A DNA stretch of 64,000 bases, from contig JAUSOY010000033.1 of the NCBI GenBank assembly GCA_030656615.1, positions 1-64,000 on the forward strand, read 5' to 3'. The notes beneath the pieces were generated by a model, which worked only from the letters and a program-made list of their open reading frames with translations, made no database searches and was not told the origin of the DNA. A program made the translations under genes and the position numbers. This document shows, in pieces, positions 19,485 to 30,480 of the stretch. The number at the start of each line of letters is the position of its first letter. Position 1 is the stretch's first letter. This stretch comes from Bacteroidales bacterium (GTDB taxonomy: Bacteria; Bacteroidota; Bacteroidia; Bacteroidales; TTA-H9).

Positions 19485-21266
19485 TTACATTTTTTCGGGT
19501 ACTTCTATTCCCAATAAATCCATGGCATCGCAGATTATTCTGCCGCATAAAGCCGATAAACCAATTCTAAATTCACGACAAATCTCATCGGTTTCGCGCA
19601 AGATGTTTATTTCGTGATAGAATTGATTAAAAACACGGGCTAAATCGTATACATAATTGGCTACAACTGCCGGTGAATAGGTATCAGAGGCTTCATTAAC
19701 TGCTTGCGGAAATTCATATATCCATCGCAGAAGTTCCTTTTCTTTGGGAAACAGTTCCATTGGGTGCTTACAGGCACTAAAATCAACATATCCCCCTTTA
19801 CGCAATATTGAACGAATTCGTGCATATGTATATTGAATAAATGGACCTGTATGGCCATTAAAATCAATACTTTCCTGAGGATTAAACAACATTGTTTTCT
19901 TGGGATCGACCTTAAGAATAAAATATTTGAGGGCCGACATACCAATCATTTCATAAAGATTCTTTGCTGTTTCCTCGTCAAAACCATCGATTTTCCCAAG
20001 TTCCTCCGTTTTTTGTTTGGCCGTATTTACCATTTCTTCCATAAGCTCATCGGCATCAACCACAGTTCCCTCTCTCGATTTCATTTTGCCTTCCGGCAAT
20101 TCTACCATTCCATAGGAGAGGTGAAAAATTCCACTTGCCCATGATTTATCCATTTTTGCAAGGATTTTCTTTAATACATCAAAATGATAGATTTGTTCAT
20201 TTCCGACCACATAAATCATTTTTGCAGCATCAAAATCGTTATGACGAAGTTGTGCAGTACCCAGATCCTGTGTTATATAAACGGAGGTACCATCGGCTCT
20301 GAGTAAAAGTTTTTCGTCCAGTCCTTCGTCGGTTAAATCGATCCAAACGCTGCCATCGTCCTTTTTCTGCAAAACATTTTTTTCAAGTCCCTCTTCCACC
20401 AACGATTTACCCAAAAGATAGGTTTGCGATTCATGGTAGATTTTATGAAAAGAAACGCCCATACGTTTATAGGTATCATCAAATCCTGCATAAACCCATG
20501 AATTCATCATTTGCCACAAGTCACGCACTTCGGAATCGCCGGCCTCCCATTTTCGGAGCATATCCTGAGCTTCCAGAATTAATGGAGTCTTTTTAGCGGC
20601 TTCTTCCGATTTCATCCCGCCATCCACTAATTTCTGAATTTCTGCCTTATGCATCTGATCGAAAATAACATAATACTTTCCAACCAGATGGTCGCCTTTC
20701 ATTCCTGTTGATTCGGGTGTTTCGCTAAGACCAGATTTCTGCCATGCCAACATACTTTTACAAATATGAATGCCCCGATCGTTTACCAGATTAACCCGAT
20801 AAACCTTATTACCGTTGGCTTCCAGAATTCGCGAAATACTCCAGCCGAGAAGATTATTCCGGATATGACCCAAATGAAGGGGTTTATTAGTATTGGGCGA
20901 TGAGTATTCGATCAGAACGGGAGCATGATTTTCATTCACTTCCGAATACCCAAACTGTTTTATTGAATAGGCTTCAGTAAAGAAGCTTGTCCAAAAAGAA
21001 TCATTCAAACTAAGATTCAGAAAACCTTTTATAACATTATAGGATAATAATTCAGGCATGCGCAGTAACAGCGCCTCACCAAGGATATTTGCAATATCCT
21101 GAGGCGATTTGCCTGCTATTTTTGACAGTGGAAAGGTAACGAGCGTGAAATCGCCTTCAAATTCATCACGGGTACGACTAATGGTCAGGCTTTCTTCTTT
21201 TACAGTATGCTGAAACAAATCATTAATAATTTCTACGGTATGCCTGGCAATTTGTTGAATAATCAT
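19485..21266 (-). CDS. argS: Arginine--tRNA ligase
   Basis: VLIEYSSPNTNKPLHLGHIRNNLLGWSISRILEANG (class I HIGH motif), EGKMKSREGTVV; ORF opens at 21287, internal ATG at 21266 preferred. Confidence 0.97.
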   Translation of the reverse strand: MIIQQIARHTVEIINDLFQHTVKEESLTISRTRDEFEGDFTLVTFPLSKIAGKSPQDIANILGEALLLRMPELLSYNVIKGFLNLSLNDSFWTSFFTEAYSIKQFGYSEVNENHAPVLIEYSSPNTNKPLHLGHIRNNLLGWSISRILEANGNKVYRVNLVNDRGIHICKSMLAWQKSGLSETPESTGMKGDHLVGKYYVIFDQMHKAEIQKLVDGGMKSEEAAKKTPLILEAQDMLRKWEAGDSEVRDLWQMMNSWVYAGFDDTYKRMGVSFHKIYHESQTYLLGKSLVEEGLEKNVLQKKDDGSVWIDLTDEGLDEKLLLRADGTSVYITQDLGTAQLRHNDFDAAKMIYVVGNEQIYHFDVLKKILAKMDKSWASGIFHLSYGMVELPEGKMKSREGTVVDADELMEEMVNTAKQKTEELGKIDGFDEETAKNLYEMIGMSALKYFILKVDPKKTMLFNPQESIDFNGHTGPFIQYTYARIRSILRKGGYVDFSACKHPMELFPKEKELLRWIYEFPQAVNEASDTYSPAVVANYVYDLARVFNQFYHEINILRETDEICREFRIGLSALCGRIICDAMDLLGIEVPEKM

Positions 21267-21298
21267 TACGGAAATATTTTGGTACAAAATTAGGGTTT

Positions 21299-21967
21299 TT
21301 AAATATCGGATTTGTTAAGGATATCGAGATGTGCTTCTTTAAATGCAAGTAAATTAGGAAGAATGTAGTGAGCAATACTAAACCGTTTATCCTGCAAAAA
21401 TTCCTTTTCAGGGACCGCCACTACCTTCATTCGAGCAGCTCTGGCGGCAATCAGGCCATTAAGTGAATCCTCAAAAACAACACAATCGGAAGGATGTACC
21501 CCAAGGCTTTCAGCCGCAGAAAGAAAAATTGACGGATGTGGTTTTCCATAGGTTTCGAATTCGGCAGAATGTATTGATGAAAAATTATTCCGGAGTCCTA
21601 GGCGCTCAAGTGCCGCTTCAATAATCTCCATTTTACTTGAAGATGCAAGCGCTATTGGAATTTTTCTCGATTCAAAAAAATGCAGGATATAACTGCTTCC
21701 CGGTAAGGCTTTTCCATGGGTAAGGATAAGTTCTTTTACCTCATCCATAATCTGGCGTTCGATTAAATCCGGGTTTAAGTCATTGTTTTTAAACATCTTT
21801 AATATATGAACTACGGATTCATCTACCCGAAATCCTTTAACCTTCTGGCATATTTCCGGAGTTACTTCAATATTGTAACGGGCAAATACATTTGTTTCTG
21901 CCGATTCCCATAAGGGCTCTGAATTAATCAATAATCCATCGAGATCAAAAATAGCTGCTTTAATCAT
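21299..21967 (-). CDS. HAD-superfamily hydrolase (beta-phosphoglucomutase / 2-deoxyglucose-6-phosphatase-like)
   Basis: 222 aa; IKAAIFDLDGLLINSEPLW, IALASSSKMEIIEAAL, GKPHPSIFLSAAESLGV, VVFEDSLNG. Confidence 0.93.
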   Translation of the reverse strand: MIKAAIFDLDGLLINSEPLWESAETNVFARYNIEVTPEICQKVKGFRVDESVVHILKMFKNNDLNPDLIERQIMDEVKELILTHGKALPGSSYILHFFESRKIPIALASSSKMEIIEAALERLGLRNNFSSIHSAEFETYGKPHPSIFLSAAESLGVHPSDCVVFEDSLNGLIAARAARMKVVAVPEKEFLQDKRFSIAHYILPNLLAFKEAHLDILNKSDI

Positions 21968-23147
21968 TTTCTCTTATTGCTTTTATTGCTTCCGATAATT
22001 GTTTCAGAGCTGTTTCTACGACCGATTTCGGACAGGCAATATTCATCCTCATAAATCCAGAACCGCCATCTCCAAAAGTAAATCCGTCACTTAATCCAAG
22101 TCCTGCTTTCCGGATAATAAAATCTCGTAAAGTTTTATCGTCCATTCCCAGATTACGAAAATCAAGCCAAAGAAGATACGTTGCCTGGGGTTCAATAAGT
22201 TTAATATTTGGTATATTTTGCTTTAAGTAATCACGTGTAAAATCTAAGTTTACTGATAGATATGATAAAAGTTGATTTAACCATTCCTCCCCTTTTTCGT
22301 AAGCAGAAACAAAGGAGGTTTGAGAGAAAATGTTACCACTATTCATATGCCATTTTTGAATAGTCTCTGAATAATTCTGCCTCATTTTTGGATCAGCAAT
22401 TACAACCGCTGAAGTAAAAAATCCTGCAAGATTGAAAGTTTTTGAAGGCGAAAAACAAGTCACCTGCCGAAGATTCTGAATCTTAGGCAATGAAAGAACC
22501 GACTCATGTTTGAATGGAACAAATATTAAATCGGAATGTATTTCATCCGAAACTAGTAAAACGTCATGTTTAGCACATAATTCAGCCATTTTTTGCATTT
22601 CATCACGGGTCCAGGAACGGCCAACAGGATTGTGTGGATTGCATAAAATAAACATGCTTGACTCGGTGATCTTATTTTCAAAATCCTCAAAATCAATACA
22701 ATATTTGTCATTTTCCAATTTCAGCGGATTTAGAATTAAACGGCGCTCATGTTTAAGTGGAACTTCAATAAAAGGATGGTAAACCGGTGGTTGAATAAGG
22801 ATTCCATCACCCTTTTTTGTAAAGGCTTCAATTAAAACAACGAGCGCGGAAACAATTCCGGGACTAAACTTGACCCAGGAATGATGAATCGAAATTGAAT
22901 GACGTTTTTCGAGCCACGATTTCAGTGCATTTTCAAAACCCGAATCGCGTATCGGATAACCCATTACAGCGGATGATAATTGTTCTTTTACGTCATCAAG
23001 AATAAATGACGGTGTTGCAAAGTCCATATCAGCAACCCACATCGGAATAACATTCTGTTCGCCAAACAAAGGTATGCGAAGATCGTATTTTACGCTTCGG
23101 GTATTATCACGCTTAATTATTTCGTCGAAATTGTATTTCATTATCAA
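21960..23147 (-). CDS. MalY/PatB-family PLP-dependent aminotransferase / C-S lyase
   Basis: 395 aa; RDNTRSVKYDLR...MWVADMDFATP..., PLP site TCFSPSKTFNLAGF. Confidence 0.95.
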   Translation of the reverse strand: MIMKYNFDEIIKRDNTRSVKYDLRIPLFGEQNVIPMWVADMDFATPSFILDDVKEQLSSAVMGYPIRDSGFENALKSWLEKRHSISIHHSWVKFSPGIVSALVVLIEAFTKKGDGILIQPPVYHPFIEVPLKHERRLILNPLKLENDKYCIDFEDFENKITESSMFILCNPHNPVGRSWTRDEMQKMAELCAKHDVLLVSDEIHSDLIFVPFKHESVLSLPKIQNLRQVTCFSPSKTFNLAGFFTSAVVIADPKMRQNYSETIQKWHMNSGNIFSQTSFVSAYEKGEEWLNQLLSYLSVNLDFTRDYLKQNIPNIKLIEPQATYLLWLDFRNLGMDDKTLRDFIIRKAGLGLSDGFTFGDGGSGFMRMNIACPKSVVETALKQLSEAIKAIREND

Positions 23148-23225
23148 ATTCTAAAAAAATGGCTGGCGTTTGATTTAACAACAATTTAAGGGTAGCGTAG
23201 TTCGATTTAAATACTGGAAACGTCC

Positions 23226-23280
23226 TTTAATAAAAAATGACTGCCGGAGTGCATATTTAAAACTCTGGCAGCCATTTCAT
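23226..23280 (-). terminator. Terminator downstream of gcvT
   Basis: TGACTGCCGGAGT...AACTCTGGCAGCCA stem with A-rich + strand flank. Confidence 0.6.
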
Positions 23281-23292
23281 TATCAAAAAATA

Positions 23293-24399
23293 TCAGCCTT
23301 TATAAAAAGGGAATTTCACGACTTTGGCTTTTAATAATTTACCTCGAATACTGATAAAGATTTCACTGTCGGGTTTTGAAAGGGCTGTGGGTACATAGCC
23401 CATCCCAATAGGAATATTTAAGGATGGAGCCATAGTTCCGGAAGTTACCTCGCCTATTTCAATACCTTGAGCATCACAAATTGGATAATGCTGCCGTGGA
23501 ATGCCTTTATCAATCATTTCAAAGCCTATCAATTTTCGGTTTAATCCGGCTTCTTTTTGTTTCAACATAAATTCTTTGTCCACGAAATCTTTTTCAGGGG
23601 TGAATTTGGTAATCCATCCCAGTCCGGCTTCAAGTGGCGAAGTAGTATCATTAATATCGTTTCCGTACAAACAGAAACCCATTTCGAGGCGTAAGGTATC
23701 GCGTGCACCCAATCCAATGGGTTTAATACCAAATTCGGCACCGGCTTCGAAAACCGCTTTAAATATGGTTTCAGCATCCTTGTTAGCCATATAAATTTCG
23801 CAGCCACCAGAACCGGTATAACCCGTGGTAGAAAGAATAACATCTTTTACACCGGCAAATTCAACTTTCTTGAAGGTATAGTATTCCATATCTTCTATCG
23901 GCTCTTTAACGAGTTTCTGCATGGCTTTGAGTGCCAGTGGTCCCTGAATCGCAAGCTGAGCAATTTCGTCGGAAGCATTATAAATATCCTTACCGGGTTG
24001 GAGGCCCATTTTTTGAGCATTTTCGAGGCACCACGCCCAATCTTTATCAATATTGGCCGCGTTGACAACCAATAAATAGGTCAGCTCATCGATACGATAC
24101 ACCAATAGATCATCCACAATTCCGCCCTTGCCATTTGGAAAACAAGAGTATTGAATTTTTCCATCGTAAAGTTTTGCTACATCATTGGATGTAACCCACT
24201 GAACGAATTCAAATGCTTTGGGACCTTTTACCCAAAATTCACCCATGTGGGAAACATCGAAAACGCCTACTGCTTTTCTGACTGTATGATGCTCGGCCAT
24301 AAGTCCTTCAAACTGAACGGGCATATTATAACCAGCAAAGGGAACCATTCGGGCTCCCATTTCTTCATGAAATTTTGTGAATGCTGTATTTTTCATCAC
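23293..24399 (-). CDS. gcvT: Glycine cleavage system aminomethyltransferase (T protein)
   Basis: 368 aa; MVPFAGYNMPVQF...GVFDVSHMGEF...LSTTGYTGSGGCEIY...GLGARDTLRLEMGFCLYGNDI. Confidence 0.97.
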   Translation of the reverse strand: MMKNTAFTKFHEEMGARMVPFAGYNMPVQFEGLMAEHHTVRKAVGVFDVSHMGEFWVKGPKAFEFVQWVTSNDVAKLYDGKIQYSCFPNGKGGIVDDLLVYRIDELTYLLVVNAANIDKDWAWCLENAQKMGLQPGKDIYNASDEIAQLAIQGPLALKAMQKLVKEPIEDMEYYTFKKVEFAGVKDVILSTTGYTGSGGCEIYMANKDAETIFKAVFEAGAEFGIKPIGLGARDTLRLEMGFCLYGNDINDTTSPLEAGLGWITKFTPEKDFVDKEFMLKQKEAGLNRKLIGFEMIDKGIPRQHYPICDAQGIEIGEVTSGTMAPSLNIPIGMGYVPTALSKPDSEIFISIRGKLLKAKVVKFPFYKG

Positions 24400-24487
24400 T
24401 GATAAAATTGACTATCTACAATTGATTAATTGAACAATAAATGCTTATATGTTCCTGTTTTATGACTTTTATCTTTTCTAAAATCGC

Positions 24488-26662
24488 CTAATTACTCCGG
24501 TTTAAAATCTCCAATCGGAAATTATTGTATTTATAAATATTCCAGAAACGATTTTCGTATCCGTGAGGACTATTTTTCGAAAAACGATATCGTGTCTGAA
24601 TGGTATTCATCTGAAGATTTCCGATGCAGTTGTTAAAGTCATTTCCGAAACGCATCAGAGCATTCATAAAGAAAAAAGTTACATCAAATCCACGATAAGC
24701 CAACTCGTCGGGTTCAGCAAAATAGGATTGATGAAACTTATTGGTAAACCAGGTTCCCAAGGGTGAAATTGGGTCTGGAATTTCTGCGCTCAGGAAATGC
24801 ACATTCAGCTTCATCATACTTTTGGTATCAAGGTTGGTCATTTCTGCCCAGGAAGGCATACCAATGAGCGTTATGTTTGATGTATCGTGTGAAGCAGCCA
24901 GTATTCTCATTAAATCCATTATCCAAGCCTGATTGTCGGAAAAGCAAACGATGATGTTGTGCCTTCCTGCCACTAATTTACGACGTAACAATGAGATCGA
25001 ATCATTCAAATAGGTCACTTTAATTTCTTCTCTGTCTGCTTGTGATGACAGATTTTCTCTCAATTGTTCACACAAAGGGCCGTACTGATACTTATTGCTA
25101 CGAATGATTAGTACGTTGGTTTTTCTTTGGAGTGAAACGATATAATTTACAACATTTTCAGATTGACTTTCATCATCAGGCAGTATTTTAAAAACATCCG
25201 GATTGTCTTTTACTATTTCAGAACGTTTTGAAACAGCATTCACCAATGGAATTTCGTGCTGTTTACAGAATTCAGAGATAAGTTCGAAATTGCGACTGTA
25301 TGCGATGCTAATAAACAGATCCATTTTCATCATCTCTGGTCTGTTAAGCATTTTTCGTGTCTTTTCAGGCTTACGGGAAGCATCAAAGATGTGAAAATTC
25401 ACTTTTAAGCCATGTTTGCGTAACGTATCCAATGCCAGAAGACTGCCCTCATAAAATTTCATAAAACGGAAAAATGGCAGGTCTTTGATTGCCGCTGATT
25501 TTCCTGTACGTAAGGCAGAGGTGTCCACTTCATCCAGTGCAAATGGAATCATTAAAGCCACGTTAAATATCCGGTGTATTTGTTTAAACTCAGCTGGACA
25601 AATCGGATCGGTATTCAATTCCAATACTTTGGATTCTGAAGTATCTACTTTATTCTGAGAAGGAACAGCTGTAGGAACTTTCTCCAGTGGAATTTTGATT
25701 TTATCGTCCTTTTTAACTTTATTTCCAAGGCCGGGATTTGCTTCTTTAAGTGCTTCTTCAGAAACGTTATAATTATGAGCAAGATCGCTTGTTTTTCCAC
25801 CTTTTTCGGCAGTATGGGTAATAAATTGAGCTGCCTTTGAATCCGGAATACGAATAAGCTGGCCTTCGGTAAGTTGTTCTGTAAGACCAGGATTGAAAAT
25901 TTTCAATGAATCTATACTTACCCGGTATTTTCTTGAAATGCCATATAAGGTTTCCTTTTTTCCAACGATATGCTGTGCCGGATTAGCGTCGGTGTTTTTT
26001 ATGGGTCTTGGTTTAATTCGTAAAATTTGTCCGGGTTTAAGGCCTTCAGAAACGAAAGGGTTCCACTCGATAATATCTGCAATGGTGACATTATAGTGTC
26101 GTGAAATACCATAAAGGGTTTCTTGTGGACTTACGATATGTGTTATAAATCCATCATCGCTTTTTGCCACTGGTTTATCTTGCTCCAGAAAGTTCGAATA
26201 ATCTAAAGGCACTTTTAATACCTGATCGGCAATGATGTTTTTGGAATTCAATCCATTAACACGCATGATTTCATTTTCGGGCACACTATAAATACTGGAA
26301 ATTTCTTTAAGCGCCTGGCCTTTTTTTACAATATGATAAACGTAAGACTCAATGGGTTGAGGTTTAATTTCCGGAACTTGAACCAGCTTATTTGCTGTAT
26401 GAATTTTTATTTTTAGTTTTTGACCGGGTGACAATATGCCTGAAGCATCCGGATTCAAATCAATGATGTCTGATGCCTTCACTTCATATGCTCTTGCGAT
26501 GCTGTACAAGGTCTCACCTTTTTGAATTGTATGAAGGATGAATGTTTCATTGCCTTCAATAACTGTTTCAGTCTGTCGCTGAGCTACCGGCAAATCCTGA
26601 GCATGAACTGTTGACATCGTCAGAATACAAAGCAGAATAAAGGATGAAAAAAAGCCTTTCAT
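24488..26662 (-). CDS. Five LysM domains fused to a periplasmic-binding-protein (type 1)-like domain
   Basis: ORF opens at 26719 inside guaA; the signal-peptide start MKGFFSSFILLCIL is at 26662; five HTIQKGETLYSIARAYEV...-type LysM units, then AALMIPFALDEVD...PBP-like region. Confidence 0.88.
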   Translation of the reverse strand: MKGFFSSFILLCILTMSTVHAQDLPVAQRQTETVIEGNETFILHTIQKGETLYSIARAYEVKASDIIDLNPDASGILSPGQKLKIKIHTANKLVQVPEIKPQPIESYVYHIVKKGQALKEISSIYSVPENEIMRVNGLNSKNIIADQVLKVPLDYSNFLEQDKPVAKSDDGFITHIVSPQETLYGISRHYNVTIADIIEWNPFVSEGLKPGQILRIKPRPIKNTDANPAQHIVGKKETLYGISRKYRVSIDSLKIFNPGLTEQLTEGQLIRIPDSKAAQFITHTAEKGGKTSDLAHNYNVSEEALKEANPGLGNKVKKDDKIKIPLEKVPTAVPSQNKVDTSESKVLELNTDPICPAEFKQIHRIFNVALMIPFALDEVDTSALRTGKSAAIKDLPFFRFMKFYEGSLLALDTLRKHGLKVNFHIFDASRKPEKTRKMLNRPEMMKMDLFISIAYSRNFELISEFCKQHEIPLVNAVSKRSEIVKDNPDVFKILPDDESQSENVVNYIVSLQRKTNVLIIRSNKYQYGPLCEQLRENLSSQADREEIKVTYLNDSISLLRRKLVAGRHNIIVCFSDNQAWIMDLMRILAASHDTSNITLIGMPSWAEMTNLDTKSMMKLNVHFLSAEIPDPISPLGTWFTNKFHQSYFAEPDELAYRGFDVTFFFMNALMRFGNDFNNCIGNLQMNTIQTRYRFSKNSPHGYENRFWNIYKYNNFRLEILNRSN

Positions 26663-26675
26663 ATTCAATAATTTA

Positions 26676-28205
26676 TTATTCCCATTCAATAGTAGCAGGT
26701 GGCTTGGAGCTGATATCATAAACGACCCGATTAACCCCTTTTACTTTATTAATAATATCGTTGGATACTTTCGCAAGAAATTCGTGTGGCAAATGCGACC
26801 AATCGGCCGTCATTCCGTCTGTGGAACCGACAGAACGAAGAGCTACCACATTTTCGTATGTTCTTTCATCTCCCATAACACCCACCGATTGAACGGGTAA
26901 AATAACCACAAAGGCCTGCCAAACTTTATTATATAAATCCGCCTTTTTCAGGTTATCAATGAAAATAGCATCGGCCTCTCTTAAAACGGCAAGTTTTTCA
27001 CGGGTTATATCACCGATGACGCGTATACCAAGTCCGGGTCCAGGAAACGGATGACGTGCCAGAAGTTCTTCTCTCATTTCCATTGCACGGCCAACTCTTC
27101 TTACTTCATCCTTAAAAAGCATCCGAAGCGGTTCTACAACTTTTAACTTCATAAAATCGGGTAATCCACCCACATTATGATGCGATTTGATTGTCGCTGA
27201 CGGACCTTTAACAGAGATGGATTCAATGACATCCGGATATATTGTCCCTTGGCCGAGCCACTGAACGTCTGTAATTTTATGAGCCTCTTCATCAAAAACT
27301 TCGATGAATTGTCCACCAATAATTTTTCTTTTCGTTTCCGGGTCACTAACACCTTTCAACGCATCAATGAAACGATCACCGGCATTTACGCCTTTTACGT
27401 TTAATCCCATTCCTTTATATGATTCGAGCACATTTTCGAATTCATTTTTTCGAAGGAGACCATTATCAACAAAAATACAATGAAGATTTGTTCCGATGGC
27501 TTTATGAAGAAGCATAGCGGCTACCGAAGAATCTACGCCGCCCGATAATCCAAGAACCACTTTATCATTTCCAATCTGACTCTTTAATTCTTCCACAGTT
27601 TGTTCTACGAAAGAACGCGGAGTCCAGTCGCCGGTGCAACCGCAGATTTCCATCACAAAATTCTTCAAAAGCGTTTGACCATCGGTGGTGTGGTAAACTT
27701 CCGGGTGAAACTGAATTCCGTATGTTTTTTCATCCACAATATGATATCCGGCAATTTTCACATCATGAGTGCTGGCAATTATTTTAAAATTTTCAGGAAT
27801 ATTTAAAATCGTATCTCCATGAGACATCCATACCTGACTACCATCTGTCATTCCTTTCATTAATTCATGTTGATGATTAATGAAAGAAAGATTGGCACGT
27901 CCGTATTCCCTGATTTCTGCTGGTAAAACTTCACCGCCTGAAATCTTAGCCATATATTGAGCACCATAACAAACTCCAAGTAAAGGTAATATTCCTTTAT
28001 AGGCACTCAAATCAGGAGCAGGTGACGAAGCATCACCGGTGGAAAAAGGGCTTCCGGAAAGGATAACACCTTTAACACTTTTATCAAGAGCCGGTATATT
28101 ATTGAATGGATGAATTTCACAGAAAACATTTAGCTCCCGCACACGACGTGCAATCAATTGAGTATATTGCGAGCCAAAATCAAGAATCAGAATGGTTTGA
28201 TGCAT
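26676..28205 (-). CDS. guaA: GMP synthase (glutamine-hydrolyzing)
   Basis: 509 aa; [56 protein letters not shown], terminal PPATIEWE. Confidence 0.98.
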   Translation of the reverse strand: MHQTILILDFGSQYTQLIARRVRELNVFCEIHPFNNIPALDKSVKGVILSGSPFSTGDASSPAPDLSAYKGILPLLGVCYGAQYMAKISGGEVLPAEIREYGRANLSFINHQHELMKGMTDGSQVWMSHGDTILNIPENFKIIASTHDVKIAGYHIVDEKTYGIQFHPEVYHTTDGQTLLKNFVMEICGCTGDWTPRSFVEQTVEELKSQIGNDKVVLGLSGGVDSSVAAMLLHKAIGTNLHCIFVDNGLLRKNEFENVLESYKGMGLNVKGVNAGDRFIDALKGVSDPETKRKIIGGQFIEVFDEEAHKITDVQWLGQGTIYPDVIESISVKGPSATIKSHHNVGGLPDFMKLKVVEPLRMLFKDEVRRVGRAMEMREELLARHPFPGPGLGIRVIGDITREKLAVLREADAIFIDNLKKADLYNKVWQAFVVILPVQSVGVMGDERTYENVVALRSVGSTDGMTADWSHLPHEFLAKVSNDIINKVKGVNRVVYDISSKPPATIEWE

Positions 28206-28348
28206 GTTTTGAAAAAATAGTACGTACGACCGGCAAAGTTACAATTCTTTGATGGCTTATACTACTTTTGTATGTATCAGAAAGTGATTCTACTTAATGT
28301 TATTTATTAATCTTACTGACTTTTTTAGAAATCAAAACAGTTGAAATA

Positions 28349-28909
28349 ATGAAAAAAAGAAGCCTTCATCCGGGAACATGGCTTTTTCCTTTGCCTGTAG
28401 CTTTAGTAAGCTGCGGAAACATGAATACATATAACATAATAACCATTTCCTGGACGGGGACTATTTGTTCCGATCCTCCTATGTGTTATATCTCAGTCAG
28501 GCCAGAGCGGTATTCTCATCAATTATTGATGGATAATCCGGAATTTGTTATTAATCTGGCGAACGCTCCGCTTACTTTTGCGTCTGACTGGTGTGGTGTG
28601 AAGTCAGGTCGCGATGTGAATAAATTTAAGGATTTGAAGCTTACACCAATGAAGGCGGAAACACTAAATTGTCCTATAATATTAGAATCTCCGATAAATA
28701 TTGAATGTAAGATTACGGAAGTCAAAAAACTTGGTTCGCATGATATGTTTATTGCCAAAGTGACTAATGTGCAGGTTTCAGATAACTTATTTGCAGATGG
28801 TGCTGTTGTACCAAACCTTAAAAATGCTGAATTGATTTCGTATCTAAAAACAGTATATCTAAGTCAGGGCGAACAGCTTGGACGATCAGGGTTTTCGATT
28901 AAAAAATAG
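28349..28909 (+). CDS. Flavin reductase family protein (FMN-binding split barrel)
   Basis: 186 aa; PGTWLFPLPVALVSCGN...NIITISWTGTICSDPPMCYISVRPERYSHQLL. Confidence 0.93.
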   Translation: MKKRSLHPGTWLFPLPVALVSCGNMNTYNIITISWTGTICSDPPMCYISVRPERYSHQLLMDNPEFVINLANAPLTFASDWCGVKSGRDVNKFKDLKLTPMKAETLNCPIILESPINIECKITEVKKLGSHDMFIAKVTNVQVSDNLFADGAVVPNLKNAELISYLKTVYLSQGEQLGRSGFSIKK

Positions 28910-28962
28910 TTTAGTTTAAGGATTACTAAATACTTTTATTTTTCATTGGGCGTTTATTTAGC

Positions 28963-29607
28963 ATGAAAAAGGCATTTGTCCTGATTTTTTTTCTCTTTTT
29001 ATTGCTGATGAATAATCTTCGGGCACAAGGTACGTATCAGGAGTTAATACATACGTATTGGACCAGCGATGAAATAAGTGTTTGCAATACATCGGATGAA
29101 GGGAATACTAAGGCTGAACTTATACTATTGTGTAATCTTGTGCGGCTTTACCCGAAGCGATTTTCGGAATTTGTTCTTCCCTGGTTTCTTGAAACGTATA
29201 ATAAGAAAAATGGAAGTGATGCGAGAAGTCTTGAAAAGGAGCTCAATAAAGATAATGTACTCGCTGTTATCAGACCTGATAAACAATTGGATTCCATTGC
29301 CAAAGCATTCGCTGAATTATCAGCTAAAAAGAAGTGGCAAGGCCATATCCAATTTGATAATCGATACAAACCTGCACTCAATAATTTTAGGCTTGTAGCT
29401 GAAAATCTGTTCTATGGTCCCTCCGACCCCATGATTATCCTAATGGAATTATTAATTGATGAAGGCGTAAAAGACCAAGGGCACCGAAAAAACCTGCTCG
29501 ATGCTTCCATCAGTCATATCGGTATCGCCATCAATAATTATCCTGTTTATGGCAACATTTGTGTGATGTCGATGGCCGGAATGAAACGATCAGCCACCAC
29601 TGATTAA
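28963..29607 (+). CDS. Secreted CAP (SCP/PR-1) domain protein
   Basis: 214 aa; signal peptide; LILLCNLVRLYPKRF...AENLFYG...DQGHRKNLLDASISHIGIAI. Confidence 0.8.
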   Translation: MKKAFVLIFFLFLLLMNNLRAQGTYQELIHTYWTSDEISVCNTSDEGNTKAELILLCNLVRLYPKRFSEFVLPWFLETYNKKNGSDARSLEKELNKDNVLAVIRPDKQLDSIAKAFAELSAKKKWQGHIQFDNRYKPALNNFRLVAENLFYGPSDPMIILMELLIDEGVKDQGHRKNLLDASISHIGIAINNYPVYGNICVMSMAGMKRSATTD

Positions 29608-29793
29608 GTGTATCACTTCTAAAACATCGCCATCGCTAACCATAGCCGCCTCCCTATCGTCAGTCTTTACAACTTGACCATTTATTTTGGTTATCAGCAT
29701 TTTAAATGTATAATTCTTGATTCGAATGATTTCCGCGACACTTAGTTGATCGGCATTAAAAGATTCTGGGCGTGTATTCAGTGTGATATTCAT
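29590..29793 (-). CDS. thiS: Sulfur carrier protein ThiS
   Basis: 67 aa; beta-grasp, C-terminal DGDVLEVIHLISGG. Confidence 0.92.
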   Translation of the reverse strand: MNITLNTRPESFNADQLSVAEIIRIKNYTFKMLITKINGQVVKTDDREAAMVSDGDVLEVIHLISGG

Positions 29794-29795
29794 AA

Positions 29796-30410
29796 TTATA
29801 ATTCAATACTAAAGTCATTTAACAAGATAGCGAGTACTTCATTTGCTTCCATCCCTGATACCATAAGAACCCGTGGGGCTAAAGGAGGAAGCATTTCGCT
29901 GACTTCGCTTTCCTGATCTCCACAAATATGAAGGTTTCCGAGTTTCTGCATGCGAATTTTATCAGAATTGCCCCAACCAGCCATGCCCAAACCACAGACA
30001 ACAGGAATGTGTGGCAATTGTTCAGCCATGGTTTCTATCAACATTTGTTTCATCACCGCCAGATCAAAGGCTTCTACCACTACATCGCAACACGCAAAAT
30101 ATCGGATTAAATTGTCCGGACTTAGTTTTGTATGTATTGAACTTACAGATGCTTTTGGATCAATACGCAATAGATTCTCTTTAAGGGCAATGACTTTTGG
30201 AGTTCCAATCTGATTGTAAAAGTAGAACTGACGATTAAGATTACTGACTTCAACCACATCAAAATCAGCAATGATGATATGTCCAACACCCACTCTAACA
30301 AGAGCCTGGGCACAATTGGAACCCAATCCTCCGGCACCGGCAATCCCTACCGTTTTGTATTTCAGCTTATCTCGTATTTGCTCCATAGAATTCATGCTGC
30401 AAAAATACAT
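29796..30410 (-). CDS. thiF: ThiS adenylyltransferase ThiF (short ~200-aa subfamily)
   Basis: 204 aa; VGIAGAGGLGSNCAQALVRVGVGHIIIADFDVVEVSNLNRQFY. Confidence 0.93.
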   Translation of the reverse strand: MYFCSMNSMEQIRDKLKYKTVGIAGAGGLGSNCAQALVRVGVGHIIIADFDVVEVSNLNRQFYFYNQIGTPKVIALKENLLRIDPKASVSSIHTKLSPDNLIRYFACCDVVVEAFDLAVMKQMLIETMAEQLPHIPVVCGLGMAGWGNSDKIRMQKLGNLHICGDQESEVSEMLPPLAPRVLMVSGMEANEVLAILLNDFSIEL

Positions 30411-30480
30411 TTTTCGTCAAGAGTTTTCCAGTGGTTTTAGATTCACTTATATTTGTTGGACGAAACAAAGCTTACAAATT

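Noticed and set aside
30271-30480. N-terminal 70-aa extension of the thioredoxin-like ORF
   Set aside because: A clear signal peptide begins at the internal ATG 30481; the extension overlaps thiF and lacks support.
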